A stretch of DNA of 64,000 nt from Streptomyces sp. NBC_01255 (GTDB taxonomy: Bacteria > Actinomycetota > Actinomycetes > Streptomycetales > Streptomycetaceae): NCBI RefSeq assembly GCF_036226445.1, contig NZ_CP108474.1:5084001-5148000 (forward strand), in the 5' to 3' direction. Position numbers and translations under genes: made by a program. Of the stretch, positions 1-7,259 are shown piece by piece (positions within the stretch are counted from its first letter, which is position 1; every line of letters begins with the position of its first letter). A model generated the notes under the pieces. That model had not been told where the DNA came from and did not search any database. It saw only the letters and a program-made list of their open reading frames with translations.

Positions 1-20
1 CCGCCCCCGGGCGGGGGTGG
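1..20 (-). terminator. GC-rich hairpin after the 51-aa element gene
   Basis: CCGCCCCC and GGGCGGGGGTGG fold into an 8-bp stem (one G-T pair) with a 4-base loop. It lies 10 bases beyond the stop of the leftward gene ending at 30. There is no T-run, so this is only a terminator candidate. Confidence 0.4.
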
Positions 21-29
21 GCGACGGGG

Positions 30-185
30 CTACTTGTCCTTCAGGGACTTGAGGCGGCGCTCCCACCACCCGAGCTCCTGGGCGGCCCAGACGCGCTGGT
101 CCTCCATGCCGCACGCCTCGTAGCGGCTCTGGTCGTTGGCGAGTCCGGCGATCATGTCCTCGGCGAACTTGATCTCGTTCTTCAT
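30..185 (-). CDS. Small element protein, 51 aa, unknown function
   Basis: A 51-residue reading frame starts at ATG (185-183) and stops at TAG (32-30). A GGGAG ribosome-binding site sits about 8 bases upstream of the start. The product is charged and rich in Trp and Lys/Arg, with KNEIKFAEDMIAGLAND near the start and WWERRLKSLKDK at the end. It has no membrane segment or cysteine cluster, and I do not recognise a family. It is the last leftward gene visible and is separated from the rest of the early operon by the rightward RHH gene at 299, which points to its own promoter in the 186-298 region. Confidence 0.6.
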   Translation of the reverse strand: MKNEIKFAEDMIAGLANDQSRYEACGMEDQRVWAAQELGWWERRLKSLKDK

Positions 186-232
186 GGGGGTTGCTCCCTT
201 GGAGTGTGGTGACCGGGTCAGGACCGGTCAGG

Positions 233-292
233 GGTGGCTTGCCACCCCAGAATGACACACCCTTTGACGGGTGGCAAGCCACCTGAGAGGAT
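233..292 (+). promoter_or_regulatory. Promoter with two inverted-repeat operators for the RHH gene
   Basis: GGTGGCTTGCCACC (233-246) and its exact reverse complement GGTGGCAAGCCACC (270-283) lie 37 bp apart centre to centre. TTGACG (264-269) and GAGGAT (287-292), 17 bp apart, form a reasonable vegetative promoter, and the second repeat fills the spacer. The start ATG at 299 is 6 bases after the -10 element, so the transcript may be leaderless, although GAGAGG (285-290) could also serve as a ribosome-binding site. The arrangement suggests autorepression; the adjacent RHH product is the obvious candidate. Confidence 0.55.
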
Positions 293-298
293 CAACCC

Positions 299-484
299 AT
301 GGCGAACCAGCACAAGCACAAGCAGCGCGTAATCCGCGGCATCCCTGACGACCTCGTCGAGGCCTTCGACACAGCGGCGCGTACGGCCGGCAGCGACCGC
401 TCGGCCGTCACCCGGCAGCTCTGGGCCTGGTACACCGGACAGCCGGACGCCGAGCTACCCCAGCGACCGGCCGACCAGGGCTGA
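299..484 (+). CDS. Ribbon-helix-helix DNA-binding protein, 61 aa
   Basis: The small basic protein has the pattern of an Arc/CopG-type ribbon-helix-helix fold. A short strand (residues about 8-16, KQRVIRGIP) is followed by two helices (DDLVEAFDTAARTAG and DRSAVTRQLWAWYTG). Such proteins bind DNA as dimers through the strand. Two matching inverted repeats lie in its promoter, so autoregulation is likely. It is the only rightward gene in the left part of the element and faces the leftward early operon tail to tail, with 1 base between the two stop codons. The family assignment comes from pattern and length only. Confidence 0.65.
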   Translation: MANQHKHKQRVIRGIPDDLVEAFDTAARTAGSDRSAVTRQLWAWYTGQPDAELPQRPADQG

Positions 485-485
485 C

Positions 486-1292
486 CTACGCGGCTTTCGC
501 CCGCGCGGAGTCGAGCGCGGCCCACAGGGCGGCGAGATCCGCACCCCGCCATACGCGCCGGCCCCGGTCGAGGGCGACGGGCGCGGTGCACGGCTCGCCG
601 GTGTCGCACGTGACGGACGGTTCGCCGCCGGGCACGGTGCGGGCGAGAAGCAGGCCGCGGCACCAGGGGCACGGGTCGGCGAGGTCGGTGCGGCGGCCGG
701 CGCGGGCGAGGGCCCGCTCAACGCGGCGCCGGGCCGTTCGGGCGACGTGGGCGATCTCGTGGAGCGCGCTGTCGTCGAGCGAGGAGAACAAGCCGTCGTG
801 CTGCTCCCCCTTAGCGCGTCCCTCCAGCCACACAGCGGCCCAGTGCAGCCCGTACCGGCGGGATCCGGGGGCGAGCACGGCGCCCTGGGTCGTGACCGGG
901 GTCCAGCGGTTCGGATCGTCGCGGTCGGCAGGGTCGGGCTGGTAGCGGTGGCGACCTCGCTGCGCGGTGGCGGTGAACCGCACGGGCCGCTGGTAGTAGG
1001 AGGCGATCGTGTCGCACGCGGTGAAGATCTCCCGCTCGGTCTCGACCGCGGCGTCGAGGGCGTCGAGGTTGGCCGGCGCGGGGTGCTGGCGGAGCACCAG
1101 GGGCAGGCGGCCGACGGACGGCTCGTCGTCGGTGACCGGGGCGGCGAGGACTTCGCGGATGTTGTCGACGGGCGGCCACTGGTCGGCGGGGCGCTGCTCG
1201 ATGGCGTCGAGGAGGTCGCCCCACTGTTCGCGAATGGCGCGGAGGTCGGCGGCGGCCGTGAGGGCAGTGTCGGGAAGCGTCGGGGTGGTCAC
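486..1292 (-). CDS. Element protein, 268 aa, C-terminal Cys cluster
   Basis: The start is taken as GTG at 1292, which overlaps the upstream stop codon by 4 bases (GTGA). Residues about 130-170 are hydrophilic and carry RHRYQPDP and DRDDPNRW; a possible HEIAH (HExxH-like) motif follows in the third quarter. The C-terminal part has CPWC, then two further cysteines (VTCDTGEPC), consistent with one zinc site. I do not recognise a family. It is the last gene of a run of overlapping leftward genes (486-5368) and is probably translated in series with the 338-aa coiled-coil protein upstream. Confidence 0.6.
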   Translation of the reverse strand: MTTPTLPDTALTAAADLRAIREQWGDLLDAIEQRPADQWPPVDNIREVLAAPVTDDEPSVGRLPLVLRQHPAPANLDALDAAVETEREIFTACDTIASYYQRPVRFTATAQRGRHRYQPDPADRDDPNRWTPVTTQGAVLAPGSRRYGLHWAAVWLEGRAKGEQHDGLFSSLDDSALHEIAHVARTARRRVERALARAGRRTDLADPCPWCRGLLLARTVPGGEPSVTCDTGEPCTAPVALDRGRRVWRGADLAALWAALDSARAKAA

Positions 1293-2305
1293 GGGGTCGG
1301 CTCCTGAGGCGGGATGGACAGGTCGCGGGTGCCCTTGGTGAGCCACGCGGACGGCTTCGTCTTGGCGGGCTGCTGGAGGTCGAGGAGGGCGGTCAGGTGC
1401 TCGGCGACCTCGTGGGCGGGACGGGTACCGAGGGCCGCGGTGGCACTGCGGACATCGACGAGCAGGGTGTCGAGACGGCGCCGGTGCTCCCACAGGCGCT
1501 GACTGGCCTTGATCGCGTACTTGCGCTCGCGGTTCCGCTCGGCCTCGACAGCGGTGAGGCGTTTCTCGGCCCGTTCGGCGCGCTCGCGGAGGGTCTTCGT
1601 GCGACGGTCCATGAGCCGTTTCGTCTCGGCGGTCACCGCGTCCGCCTTCTCGGCGCGGTCGTCGGCGATCCGCTCGTCGACGGTGCGGCGGGCACGGGCT
1701 TCCTGTCCGGCCTGCTCGGGGGTGAAGCCGTAGTACATGCCGAGGCGCGTCCACACGTCGACCCAGGTGCGGGCGTCGCGGACACTGCGCAGCACGGCCT
1801 CGACGCGGCCGGCACGCTGCTCGGCGCGGTTGGCGCGGTCGTCGGAGGTGCTGATGATCGTGTCGTAGACCTGCGCGCGGCGGCGGGCGCTGCGCCATGC
1901 GGCGTGGTGCCGGTCAGCGCGGGTGCGCACGTCAGCGACGTCTTCGACCACGCCCCGGGCGGGGCCCTCGCCGGTGCGGCCGGTGGCGGCAGCGTGCATC
2001 ACGGCGATGGTGGTGCACGCGTTCAGGTAGTCGGCGCGCGCCTGGTCGCGGTCCTGCTCGGCCTCGACCATGGCGGCCTCGGCGGCGTCCACGCGGCGCT
2101 GCATGCGGTCGCGGGCGCGGTCGAGGCCGCGGCGAGCACGGGTGAGCTGGTCGGCCTCGGCAAGCTCGGCGTGCACGTACTCGCGGAGGAGAGCGGCCTC
2201 TGTGGGGGAGAGGCGGTCGACGCGGTTGAGGAGGACGAGGAGGGTCTCGCGGGCGGTGGCGCGGTCGTGGGCGCGGGCCTGACGGGCCGGGGAGCGGGTG
2301 TTCAT
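1289..2305 (-). CDS. Long coiled-coil element protein, 338 aa
   Basis: The protein is highly charged and almost entirely helical in pattern. Long runs rich in Arg, Glu and Ala (residues about 45-100 and 190-270) carry heptad-like spacing, with a short break around DVWTRLGMYYGFTPEQAG. There is no signal peptide, membrane segment or cysteine cluster. ATG at 2305 overlaps the upstream stop by 4 bases, and its own stop overlaps the GTG of the next gene, so expression is likely coupled. Coiled-coil proteins of this kind are common in actinophage early regions, but I cannot assign a function. Confidence 0.6.
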   Translation of the reverse strand: MNTRSPARQARAHDRATARETLLVLLNRVDRLSPTEAALLREYVHAELAEADQLTRARRGLDRARDRMQRRVDAAEAAMVEAEQDRDQARADYLNACTTIAVMHAAATGRTGEGPARGVVEDVADVRTRADRHHAAWRSARRRAQVYDTIISTSDDRANRAEQRAGRVEAVLRSVRDARTWVDVWTRLGMYYGFTPEQAGQEARARRTVDERIADDRAEKADAVTAETKRLMDRRTKTLRERAERAEKRLTAVEAERNRERKYAIKASQRLWEHRRRLDTLLVDVRSATAALGTRPAHEVAEHLTALLDLQQPAKTKPSAWLTKGTRDLSIPPQEPTP

Positions 2306-2568
2306 GAGCGGGCCTCCTCGGCCATGCGGCGCAGCTCGTCGGCGGCGGCGTTCACGTCGTGCATGTGGTCGTCGGTCAGGTCGCGCAGCGTCTCGGACTC
2401 GTCGAGCGAGTCAGCGGCCTCAAGGAGGACAGCGGCCTGGTACGCGTCGAGGGCGTCTTGAACTTCGGGCGCGCTCCAGACGGTCATGTCGCCTCGGCTG
2501 GTGCGGACCATGGTTGCGAGGCGTTCGCGCGGGGTGATCTCGGGCCGCCTGGGGTTGGGCTGGGTCAT
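2302..2568 (-). CDS. Small acidic element protein, 88 aa
   Basis: This is an acidic helical protein with TVWSAPEVQDALDAYQAAVLLEAADSL in the middle and a C-terminal stretch DVNAAADELRRMAEEARS. ATG at 2568 overlaps the stop of the upstream gene (2565-2567), and its own stop overlaps the next ATG, so it sits in a translationally coupled series. No family is recognised and no motif beyond helices is visible. Confidence 0.55.
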   Translation of the reverse strand: MTQPNPRRPEITPRERLATMVRTSRGDMTVWSAPEVQDALDAYQAAVLLEAADSLDESETLRDLTDDHMHDVNAAADELRRMAEEARS

Positions 2569-2906
2569 CGGGTCTCGCCCTCCTCGTCACCGGGGAGCGG
2601 GTGGCCGGCGGCGCGCAGGCGGTCGGCCAGGTCGTTGCAGTCGAGGCCGCCGACGTCGTTGGACTCGACGACGTACTCGGCGACCATGCGCAGCACCTCG
2701 GCAAGCGGCTGCTCGCTGGGGCCCGCGAGGTCGTCGCGGAGAGCGGCGGTACGGGCGGTGTCCCGGGCTCCGGCGACCACGTCCGGCATCAGGTCAGCGG
2801 GGACGGCGCAACCCTGCGGGCCGGTCTCGATGAGGACGGCCGAGATGCCGGGCAGGGGCCGGATGCGGAGGAGGGCGCCGTCGGGGTCGCGGTACTCGAA
2901 GGTCAT
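2565..2906 (-). CDS. Element protein, 113 aa, unknown
   Basis: The start at ATG 2906 is fixed by a strong ribosome-binding site, part of the CCAGGAGCACC sequence that precedes several genes of this operon. The protein opens with MTFEYRDPDGALLRIRPLPG, which suggests a small beta-rich N-terminal half (residues 1-45), followed by a helical acidic half. No catalytic motif is recognised. The reading frame stays open upstream of this ATG, but that extension is proline- and arginine-rich and looks non-coding. Confidence 0.55.
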   Translation of the reverse strand: MTFEYRDPDGALLRIRPLPGISAVLIETGPQGCAVPADLMPDVVAGARDTARTAALRDDLAGPSEQPLAEVLRMVAEYVVESNDVGGLDCNDLADRLRAAGHPLPGDEEGETR

Positions 2907-2926
2907 CGGGTGCTCCTGGGGCCTGG

Positions 2927-3271
2927 TCAGCTGAGGTCGGGGATGCAGAGCCAGGTGGGCTCTGCGAGGTCTCGGAGGTGGCCGTAGCCGAGGTGGTCGA
3001 CTGCCGTACGGAGCTGCCGGTCCCAGTCGGCGCGCTGCTCCGGCGTCGACGGCATGACGCGGCCGTACTTGCCGAGGGCGATCTCGTCCGACTTGGTGAC
3101 CAGGAACAACCTGTCGCGGTCGTAGTCGCCGGCGGTGAGGTGGCCGACTTCGGGGCACTGGTCCTTCACCGTGGCGAGGGCGGTGTCGATGCGGTCGGTC
3201 TCGGTCCACGGGTGGGCGTCGAGGGGGATGTGCAGGCCGTAGGCGAAGTAGGTCGAGTGGTAGTAGCCCAT
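2927..3271 (-). CDS. Element protein, 114 aa, with possible membrane-anchored long form
   Basis: ATG at 3271 follows a GGAG site within CCAGGAGCACC, the sequence shared by other starts in this operon. The product (MGYYHSTYFAYGLHIPLD...) is mixed alpha/beta with no recognised family. The frame stays open upstream to a GTG at 3379 that overlaps the previous stop as GTGA. The added 36 residues contain a clear hydrophobic segment (LCTVAYVALSVLCAAVFLGHI) followed by arginines. Two products, one soluble and one membrane-anchored, are therefore possible. I chose the shorter because of its ribosome-binding site. Confidence 0.55.
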   Translation of the reverse strand: MGYYHSTYFAYGLHIPLDAHPWTETDRIDTALATVKDQCPEVGHLTAGDYDRDRLFLVTKSDEIALGKYGRVMPSTPEQRADWDRQLRTAVDHLGYGHLRDLAEPTWLCIPDLS

Positions 3272-3375
3272 GGGGGTGCTCCTGGGGCGTCTGCGGGGGC
3301 GGGTGATGTGGCCGAGGAACACGGCCGCGCACAGGACGCTGAGCGCCACGTACGCGACCGTGCACAGGAAGCCGG

Positions 3376-4389
3376 TCACTCGGGGGCGAGGTCCGGGGCG
3401 ATCGGGGCGTGCGGGCCCTTGTGCCCGTCGGGGCGGGCACAGTGGTAGCCCTTCTCGCCCTCGTCGACGGTGGCGCCGCAGTACCGGTACTCGTCGGCCG
3501 GGGGCTGCTCGGCGGTCTCCAGCTCGGTCGCGCGGCGGCGGAGGTACTCGGCGGCGTTGCCCCGGCCAGGGTCGGTCTCGTAGTCCTGGGGGAGTGCGTT
3601 GATCTCGTCGGCGGCGGCGCGGTAGGCCTGTGCGGTCGCGGCGACGGCCGGGTGCTGCTCCTTGGTGATGAGGGCCTTGATCGTGTCGTCGGCGATGCGG
3701 TCGCGCTGCCGGATCAGCTCGGCGCGTTCGGCGCGAAGCCGGGCGGCCACGGCCTTCGTGTCTTCCAGCTCGATGGCGGTACGGGCGTAGAGGCGGATGG
3801 CGTGGTCGGCGCGGGCTTCCCACGTGAGGCCGGCGGGCTGCTCGGCGGTGGTGTAGTGGTCGGCGAGGCGGCGGAGCTGCTGGGAGGCCTGGTGGAGGGC
3901 GCACGCCGCGCAGCGTTCGCAGTCGCAGACGGACGGACCGGGGTCGGCGAGGGCGTTGGCGGCGTCGAGGTAGGCGCCGCGGCGGATGGCGGCCTCGGTG
4001 AACTGGTCGCCGGTCGGGGCCGGGGTCGCCTTGGTGTCGCCGTCGGGCGTAGCGGGCGGGGTCTTGCCGCCGGCGCGGTGCCACTCGACCGTGAACACGT
4101 TCACCGGCTTAACCTCGGTCAGCTTGATCTCGCGCTCGTCGTTCCACACGTCGTGGTCCTCCTGGGTCTCGGTGAGGCCCTGGAAGTAGGTGACGCGGTA
4201 CGTGCGGCCGTCGTCGGGGGCGCGGAACACAAGGTCGTTCTCGGAGGCCCAGCGGCGGCGTCCGGTGTCCTCGATGCGGGCGAGTTCGACGGCGAGGCTG
4301 GGGTGCTTGGGGTCGTCGGCGGGGTCGGCGAGGTCATCGGGGAGTCCCCAGGCGGCGGCCTGGTCGCGGGTGATGGCGCGGGTGCTCAT
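3376..4389 (-). CDS. Element protein, 337 aa, two Cys/His clusters and coiled coil
   Basis: The start MSTRAITRDQ at ATG 4389 overlaps the upstream stop by 4 bases. An N-terminal globular part ends near residue 100. Then come a cysteine cluster (CDCERCAAC, near residue 150), a long helical region (about 160-290) and a C-terminal zinc-ribbon-like stretch with CGA, HCARPDGHKGPH. The paired Cys/His sites suggest a structural or nucleic-acid-binding role. I do not recognise a named family. It lies in the middle of the overlapping leftward series 486-5368. Confidence 0.6.
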   Translation of the reverse strand: MSTRAITRDQAAAWGLPDDLADPADDPKHPSLAVELARIEDTGRRRWASENDLVFRAPDDGRTYRVTYFQGLTETQEDHDVWNDEREIKLTEVKPVNVFTVEWHRAGGKTPPATPDGDTKATPAPTGDQFTEAAIRRGAYLDAANALADPGPSVCDCERCAACALHQASQQLRRLADHYTTAEQPAGLTWEARADHAIRLYARTAIELEDTKAVAARLRAERAELIRQRDRIADDTIKALITKEQHPAVAATAQAYRAAADEINALPQDYETDPGRGNAAEYLRRRATELETAEQPPADEYRYCGATVDEGEKGYHCARPDGHKGPHAPIAPDLAPE

Positions 4390-5186
4390 CGGCCGGCCTC
4401 CAGCTCGGTCGCGGCGGCGCGGAGGTTGGCGGCCTCCATGCTGCGGGTCTGGCACGGCGGGCAGTCGGCGATGGCGGTGCAGTTGCTGTTGCGCGCCTCG
4501 ATGTCCTTGGCGACTTCGCGGAGCAGCTGCGCCTTGGCCTTGGCGCGCAGCTGCTGACTGGCGGCGCGGAGCGGCGCGAGCGCCTCCTCGATGGTGTGGG
4601 CCATCTTCGACGTGTCGACGTTGACGTCGAGCCGGACCTTCGGCGGGCCGGGCGCCACGACCGGGATCGGAAAGACGGTGAAGGGGTGACGGCTGACCGC
4701 TCGCACCAGGGCCTCACGAACGGTCGAGGCCGGCAGGCCTTTTGTGGCGCCCGTGACGTGGACTTCACCGGTGCCGTCGTCGGCGGGGCGGACGACCACG
4801 TACGCAATGGCGCCGAGGGAGTCGAGCTGGTCGAGGGCGCGCTCGATGACCGCGGCCGGGGCGAGCAGGTCGGGCTCCGGGGCGTCGAGGACGTAGCACT
4901 TCCGGAACGCCGACTCGGGCATGGCGCTGTGGGTGGTGATCGGGCGGCCGCGGTAGTCGACGGTGGCGATGTCGTACGCGATCGTCCGCTCGTCCCCGGG
5001 GGCCGCGTCGTACACGGTGGCGACGGTGACCCGGTCCTCGGTCAGGCGGGCCTGGTTGTACTCGGTCGGCCGGTAGGTCTGGCCGACCTCGATCGGCTGC
5101 TCGGCGGCCGGGGCCAGCGGCTTGTGGCCGAGGGCCTCGCGGATCTCGCGCATCGTCATGGCGGGGCGGGAGGGGCGTTCGCTCAT
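4386..5186 (-). CDS. Element protein, 266 aa, unknown
   Basis: ATG at 5186 overlaps the stop of the small zinc-finger gene upstream (ATGA). Residues about 25-75 are strand-rich (VGQTYRPTEYNQARLTEDRVTVATVYD), the middle contains YVVVRPADDGTGEVHV, and the last 70 residues are helical with three cysteines (SNCTAIADCPPC). The strand-rich N-terminus resembles small beta-barrel domains that phage genomes often carry, but no family can be named from sequence alone. Confidence 0.55.
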   Translation of the reverse strand: MSERPSRPAMTMREIREALGHKPLAPAAEQPIEVGQTYRPTEYNQARLTEDRVTVATVYDAAPGDERTIAYDIATVDYRGRPITTHSAMPESAFRKCYVLDAPEPDLLAPAAVIERALDQLDSLGAIAYVVVRPADDGTGEVHVTGATKGLPASTVREALVRAVSRHPFTVFPIPVVAPGPPKVRLDVNVDTSKMAHTIEEALAPLRAASQQLRAKAKAQLLREVAKDIEARNSNCTAIADCPPCQTRSMEAANLRAAATELEAGR

Positions 5187-5368
5187 CGGGTCTGCTCCTG
5201 GTGTGCGGCAGTACGGGCCTGGTGGACGTCGTGGAAGCGGGGCCGGGTGCCGCTGTGCGAGGCGCACAGGATGTTGGGCTCCGACCCGCACGTCGGGCAG
5301 GCGACGGCGAGCGCCGGCAGGCGGGACATCATCGGGTGGTCATCCGCGAGGGGTGTGGGTTCGGGCAT
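5183..5368 (-). CDS. Small zinc-finger protein, 61 aa
   Basis: The central motif CPTCGSEPNILCASHSG followed by RPRFHDVHQAR gives the pattern C-x2-C-x7-C, G, H, R seen in small zinc-finger proteins that are frequent in actinophages and their hosts. It probably binds one zinc ion, and its role is unknown. ATG at 5368 is preceded by the shared CCAGGAGCACC ribosome-binding sequence. It is the first gene of the overlapping series that follows the terminator hairpin downstream of ssb. Confidence 0.65.
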   Translation of the reverse strand: MPEPTPLADDHPMMSRLPALAVACPTCGSEPNILCASHSGTRPRFHDVHQARTAAHQEQTR

Positions 5369-5411
5369 CAGGGGTGCTCCTGGTCTCGGTCAGGTCGAGG
5401 TGGTCATCGCG

Positions 5412-5445
5412 CGCGCGGCCGGCGGGGCGTCCGGTCGGCCGCGCG
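5412..5445 (-). terminator. Terminator hairpin downstream of ssb
   Basis: CGCGCGGCCG (5412-5421) pairs perfectly with CGGCCGCGCG (5436-5445) around a 14-base loop, 9 bases past the ssb stop on the minus strand. No T-run follows, which is normal for Streptomyces. Confidence 0.55.
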
Positions 5446-5453
5446 GTGGGGGT

Positions 5454-5927
5454 CTAGAACGGGGGCTCGTCGGTGTTGCGGGTGTTCCACTGGTCGTTCT
5501 GGGGCTGTTGGCGCTGCTGCTGGCTGTATCCGCCGCTGCTCTGCTGGGAGTTGCCCTGGCGGCCGGTGGACTTGGTGACGACAGTGGTCGCGGTCTTGAG
5601 GCTGGGGGCGACGTCGTCGGCCTCGATCTCGTAGACGGTGCGCTTGACGCCCTGGCCGTCCTCGTACGAGCGCTGCTTGAGGACGCCGGTGACGATGACG
5701 CGGGTGCCGCGCTGGAGGGACTCGGCGCAGTTCTCGCCGAGGGAGCGCCACGCGCTGACGGTGAGGAACAGGGGGTCGCCGTCCTTCCACTCCTGGGACT
5801 GCTTGTCGAAGGTGCGGGGGGTGCTGGCCACGCGGAATTTGGCGACTCCGTGTCCGGCGGGGGTGAATCGGAGTTCGGGGTCGTCGACGAGGTTTCCGGC
5901 GAGGGTGATGGTGGTTTCTCCGGCCAT
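5454..5927 (-). CDS. ssb: Single-stranded DNA-binding protein (phage-type SSB), 157 aa
   Basis: The protein coats single-stranded DNA during element replication and recombination. An OB-fold spans residues 1-110 ([53 protein letters not shown]). A Gln/Ser/Gly-rich linker follows, and the acidic tip DEPPF at the extreme C-terminus is the conserved tail by which SSB recruits partner proteins. ATG at 5927 overlaps the HNH stop by one base (TGATG), so the two are probably co-translated. The upstream operator pair at 6442-6478 should control both. The host has its own chromosomal ssb elsewhere, so this is likely an element-specific copy. Confidence 0.92.
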   Translation of the reverse strand: MAGETTITLAGNLVDDPELRFTPAGHGVAKFRVASTPRTFDKQSQEWKDGDPLFLTVSAWRSLGENCAESLQRGTRVIVTGVLKQRSYEDGQGVKRTVYEIEADDVAPSLKTATTVVTKSTGRQGNSQQSSGGYSQQQRQQPQNDQWNTRNTDEPPF

Positions 5928-6394
5928 CAGGCGGCCTGCCTTTCGGTGGTGGGGCGTACGCGTTCGCAGGTGATGCAGCGGCGGGAGCCGTCGGTGCGTA
6001 CGCGGGTGTTTTCGGGGGTGAAGGGGTGGCCGTGGATGCACGCGGTCTTGCGGGCGTTGAGCGCGGTGGGGCCGGTCGACCGGAGGGTGTTGGTGCGGTG
6101 GTCGACCAGTTCGAGGTGGGCGACGTTCACGCAGTTGCGGCGGTGGCAGCGGTGGTCGATTTCGGCGCCGGGCGGGATGGGGCCGTGGGCCTGCTCGTAG
6201 GCGTGCTGGTGGGCGCGGACGGTGCGGCCGTTGACGTGGAATGCCCCGTAGAACTCGCCGAACTGCCCTTGGTCGTGGGGGCGTTTGCTGCGGGCGCCGC
6301 CGGTCCAGAGGTGGCAGGGGCCGGGGGCGGCGCGGTTGAGGCTGATGGGGCCGGCGGGGTTGACCTTGGCGGCGAATCGCTCTGCGGGGGTCAT
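5927..6394 (-). CDS. HNH endonuclease, 155 aa
   Basis: Residues about 70-105 carry an HNH signature: AEIDHRC, then [17 protein letters not shown]. These supply the His/Asn/His metal-binding set and two cysteines. The C-terminal stretch [11 protein letters not shown] plus [10 protein letters not shown] adds a likely zinc site. Small HNH proteins nick or cut DNA and are common in phages as homing enzymes or packaging helpers. A location next to ssb, far from any terminase, favours a homing or replication-linked role. A GGAGG site precedes ATG 6394. The gene heads a two-gene unit with ssb. Confidence 0.85.
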   Translation of the reverse strand: MTPAERFAAKVNPAGPISLNRAAPGPCHLWTGGARSKRPHDQGQFGEFYGAFHVNGRTVRAHQHAYEQAHGPIPPGAEIDHRCHRRNCVNVAHLELVDHRTNTLRSTGPTALNARKTACIHGHPFTPENTRVRTDGSRRCITCERVRPTTERQAA

Positions 6395-6441
6395 GGGCTC
6401 TGGCCTCCTGCTCTGGGGGTCTGAGCGCAGAGCGCTCTCTG

Positions 6442-6478
6442 TTCCATCGGGGGAAGGATGTTCCTTCCGAGGTCGGAA
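6442..6478 (-). promoter_or_regulatory. Two repressor operators before the HNH-ssb unit
   Basis: The minus strand of 6459-6478 reads TTCCGACCTCGGAAGGAACA, which matches the site at 13705-13724 at every position outside the central four bases. An adjoining weaker copy on the plus strand, TTCCATCGGGGGAAGGA, occupies 6442-6458. The sites lie 50-85 bases upstream of the HNH start. They suggest a second early promoter held by the same repressor as the cro-side promoter 7 kb away. Confidence 0.65.
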
Positions 6479-6483
6479 GGTAT

Positions 6484-6528
6484 CACGAAGGGGGCGGTGG
6501 TGGTGAGTTCCGTACCGCCCCCTTCGTG
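6484..6528 (-). terminator. Strong hairpin ending the main early transcript
   Basis: A perfect 15-bp stem (6484-6498 with 6514-6528, arm CACGAAGGGGGCGGT) encloses a 15-base loop. It starts 7 bases past the stop of the leftward gene ending at 6535. It separates that transcript from the HNH-ssb unit, which has its own operators just downstream of this hairpin. Confidence 0.75.
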
Positions 6529-6534
6529 GAAGGG

Positions 6535-6723
6535 CTAGGTGTCCGTCTCCGGGGTGATCGCGGGGGGGATGACCCGGAGTTCCCATCCGGCAGCGCGGAG
6601 CTTCCTGGCGACGCGTTGGGCGGTTCGCTCGGGCCGGTACAGGAGGTCCGCCACGCCTTCGTCTTCGAGGACGGCGCGGATGATGGCGGTGGCGGCTGCG
6701 GGAAGCGGGGTGGGGGCGGTCAT
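6535..6723 (-). CDS. Small element protein, 62 aa
   Basis: This is a short helical protein (PLPAAATAIIRAVLEDEGVADLL... RTAQRVARKLRAAGWELRV). The C-terminal helix-turn resembles small DNA-binding or adaptor proteins of phages, but no family is assigned. ATG at 6723 overlaps the upstream stop as ATGA. It is the last gene before the 15-bp terminator stem. Confidence 0.55.
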   Translation of the reverse strand: MTAPTPLPAAATAIIRAVLEDEGVADLLYRPERTAQRVARKLRAAGWELRVIPPAITPETDT

Positions 6724-7259
6724 CGCTGGGCCCCGGTCATGTGGCGGGCGGCGCGGCGGTAGTCCGGCCGGGCCTCGGGCGGCGCGCTCATGAGCTGCCG
6801 GGAGGTGTTGGCGAGTTCGGCGGCGATCCGGCGTCGACGAGCGGCCTGCTCGGCAGCGAGGGCCTCGGCTTGGGCGCGGGCCTGGGCTCGGCGGTGCTCG
6901 GCGAGGCCCTGCTCGACGAGCCACGTGCGGTGGCGGTCGTCGGCGTCGGGCCGATAGCCGGTCGGGGCCGGCGGCCATGCGGCGGCGAGGGTGGCCTCGA
7001 TGGCGTTCTGCTCGGCGACGATCGCGGGGCCGTCGAGTTCAAACCACGTCTCCCAGGCGCCGGTGGGGAGTAGTTCCTCGACGATGACGTACGCGCCCTT
7101 GGCGGCCATGCTGCGGGCGACCCTCTTGGTCTCCTTCGGGTCGCGGGTGATCCATCGTGCGGGCTCGTCGGGGTTGTTGTCCCACGAGCCGGTAATCGTG
7201 AAGCGGCGGATGTTGCGGGTGCGGTCGGTCGTGTTGCGGCGGCGGTGGCGGGCGCTCAT
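6720..7259 (-). CDS. Element protein, 179 aa, unknown
   Basis: ATG at 7259 overlaps the upstream stop (ATGA). The N-terminal basic stretch (MSARHRRRNTTDRTRNIRR) is followed by a strand-rich segment with ITGSWDNNPDEPARWITRDP and AYVIVEELLPTGAWETWFELDG. The last third is a charged helix (EHRRAQARAQAEALAAEQAARRRRIAAEL). The pattern fits a small nucleic-acid-binding or regulatory protein; no family is recognised. Confidence 0.55.
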   Translation of the reverse strand: MSARHRRRNTTDRTRNIRRFTITGSWDNNPDEPARWITRDPKETKRVARSMAAKGAYVIVEELLPTGAWETWFELDGPAIVAEQNAIEATLAAAWPPAPTGYRPDADDRHRTWLVEQGLAEHRRAQARAQAEALAAEQAARRRRIAAELANTSRQLMSAPPEARPDYRRAARHMTGAQR

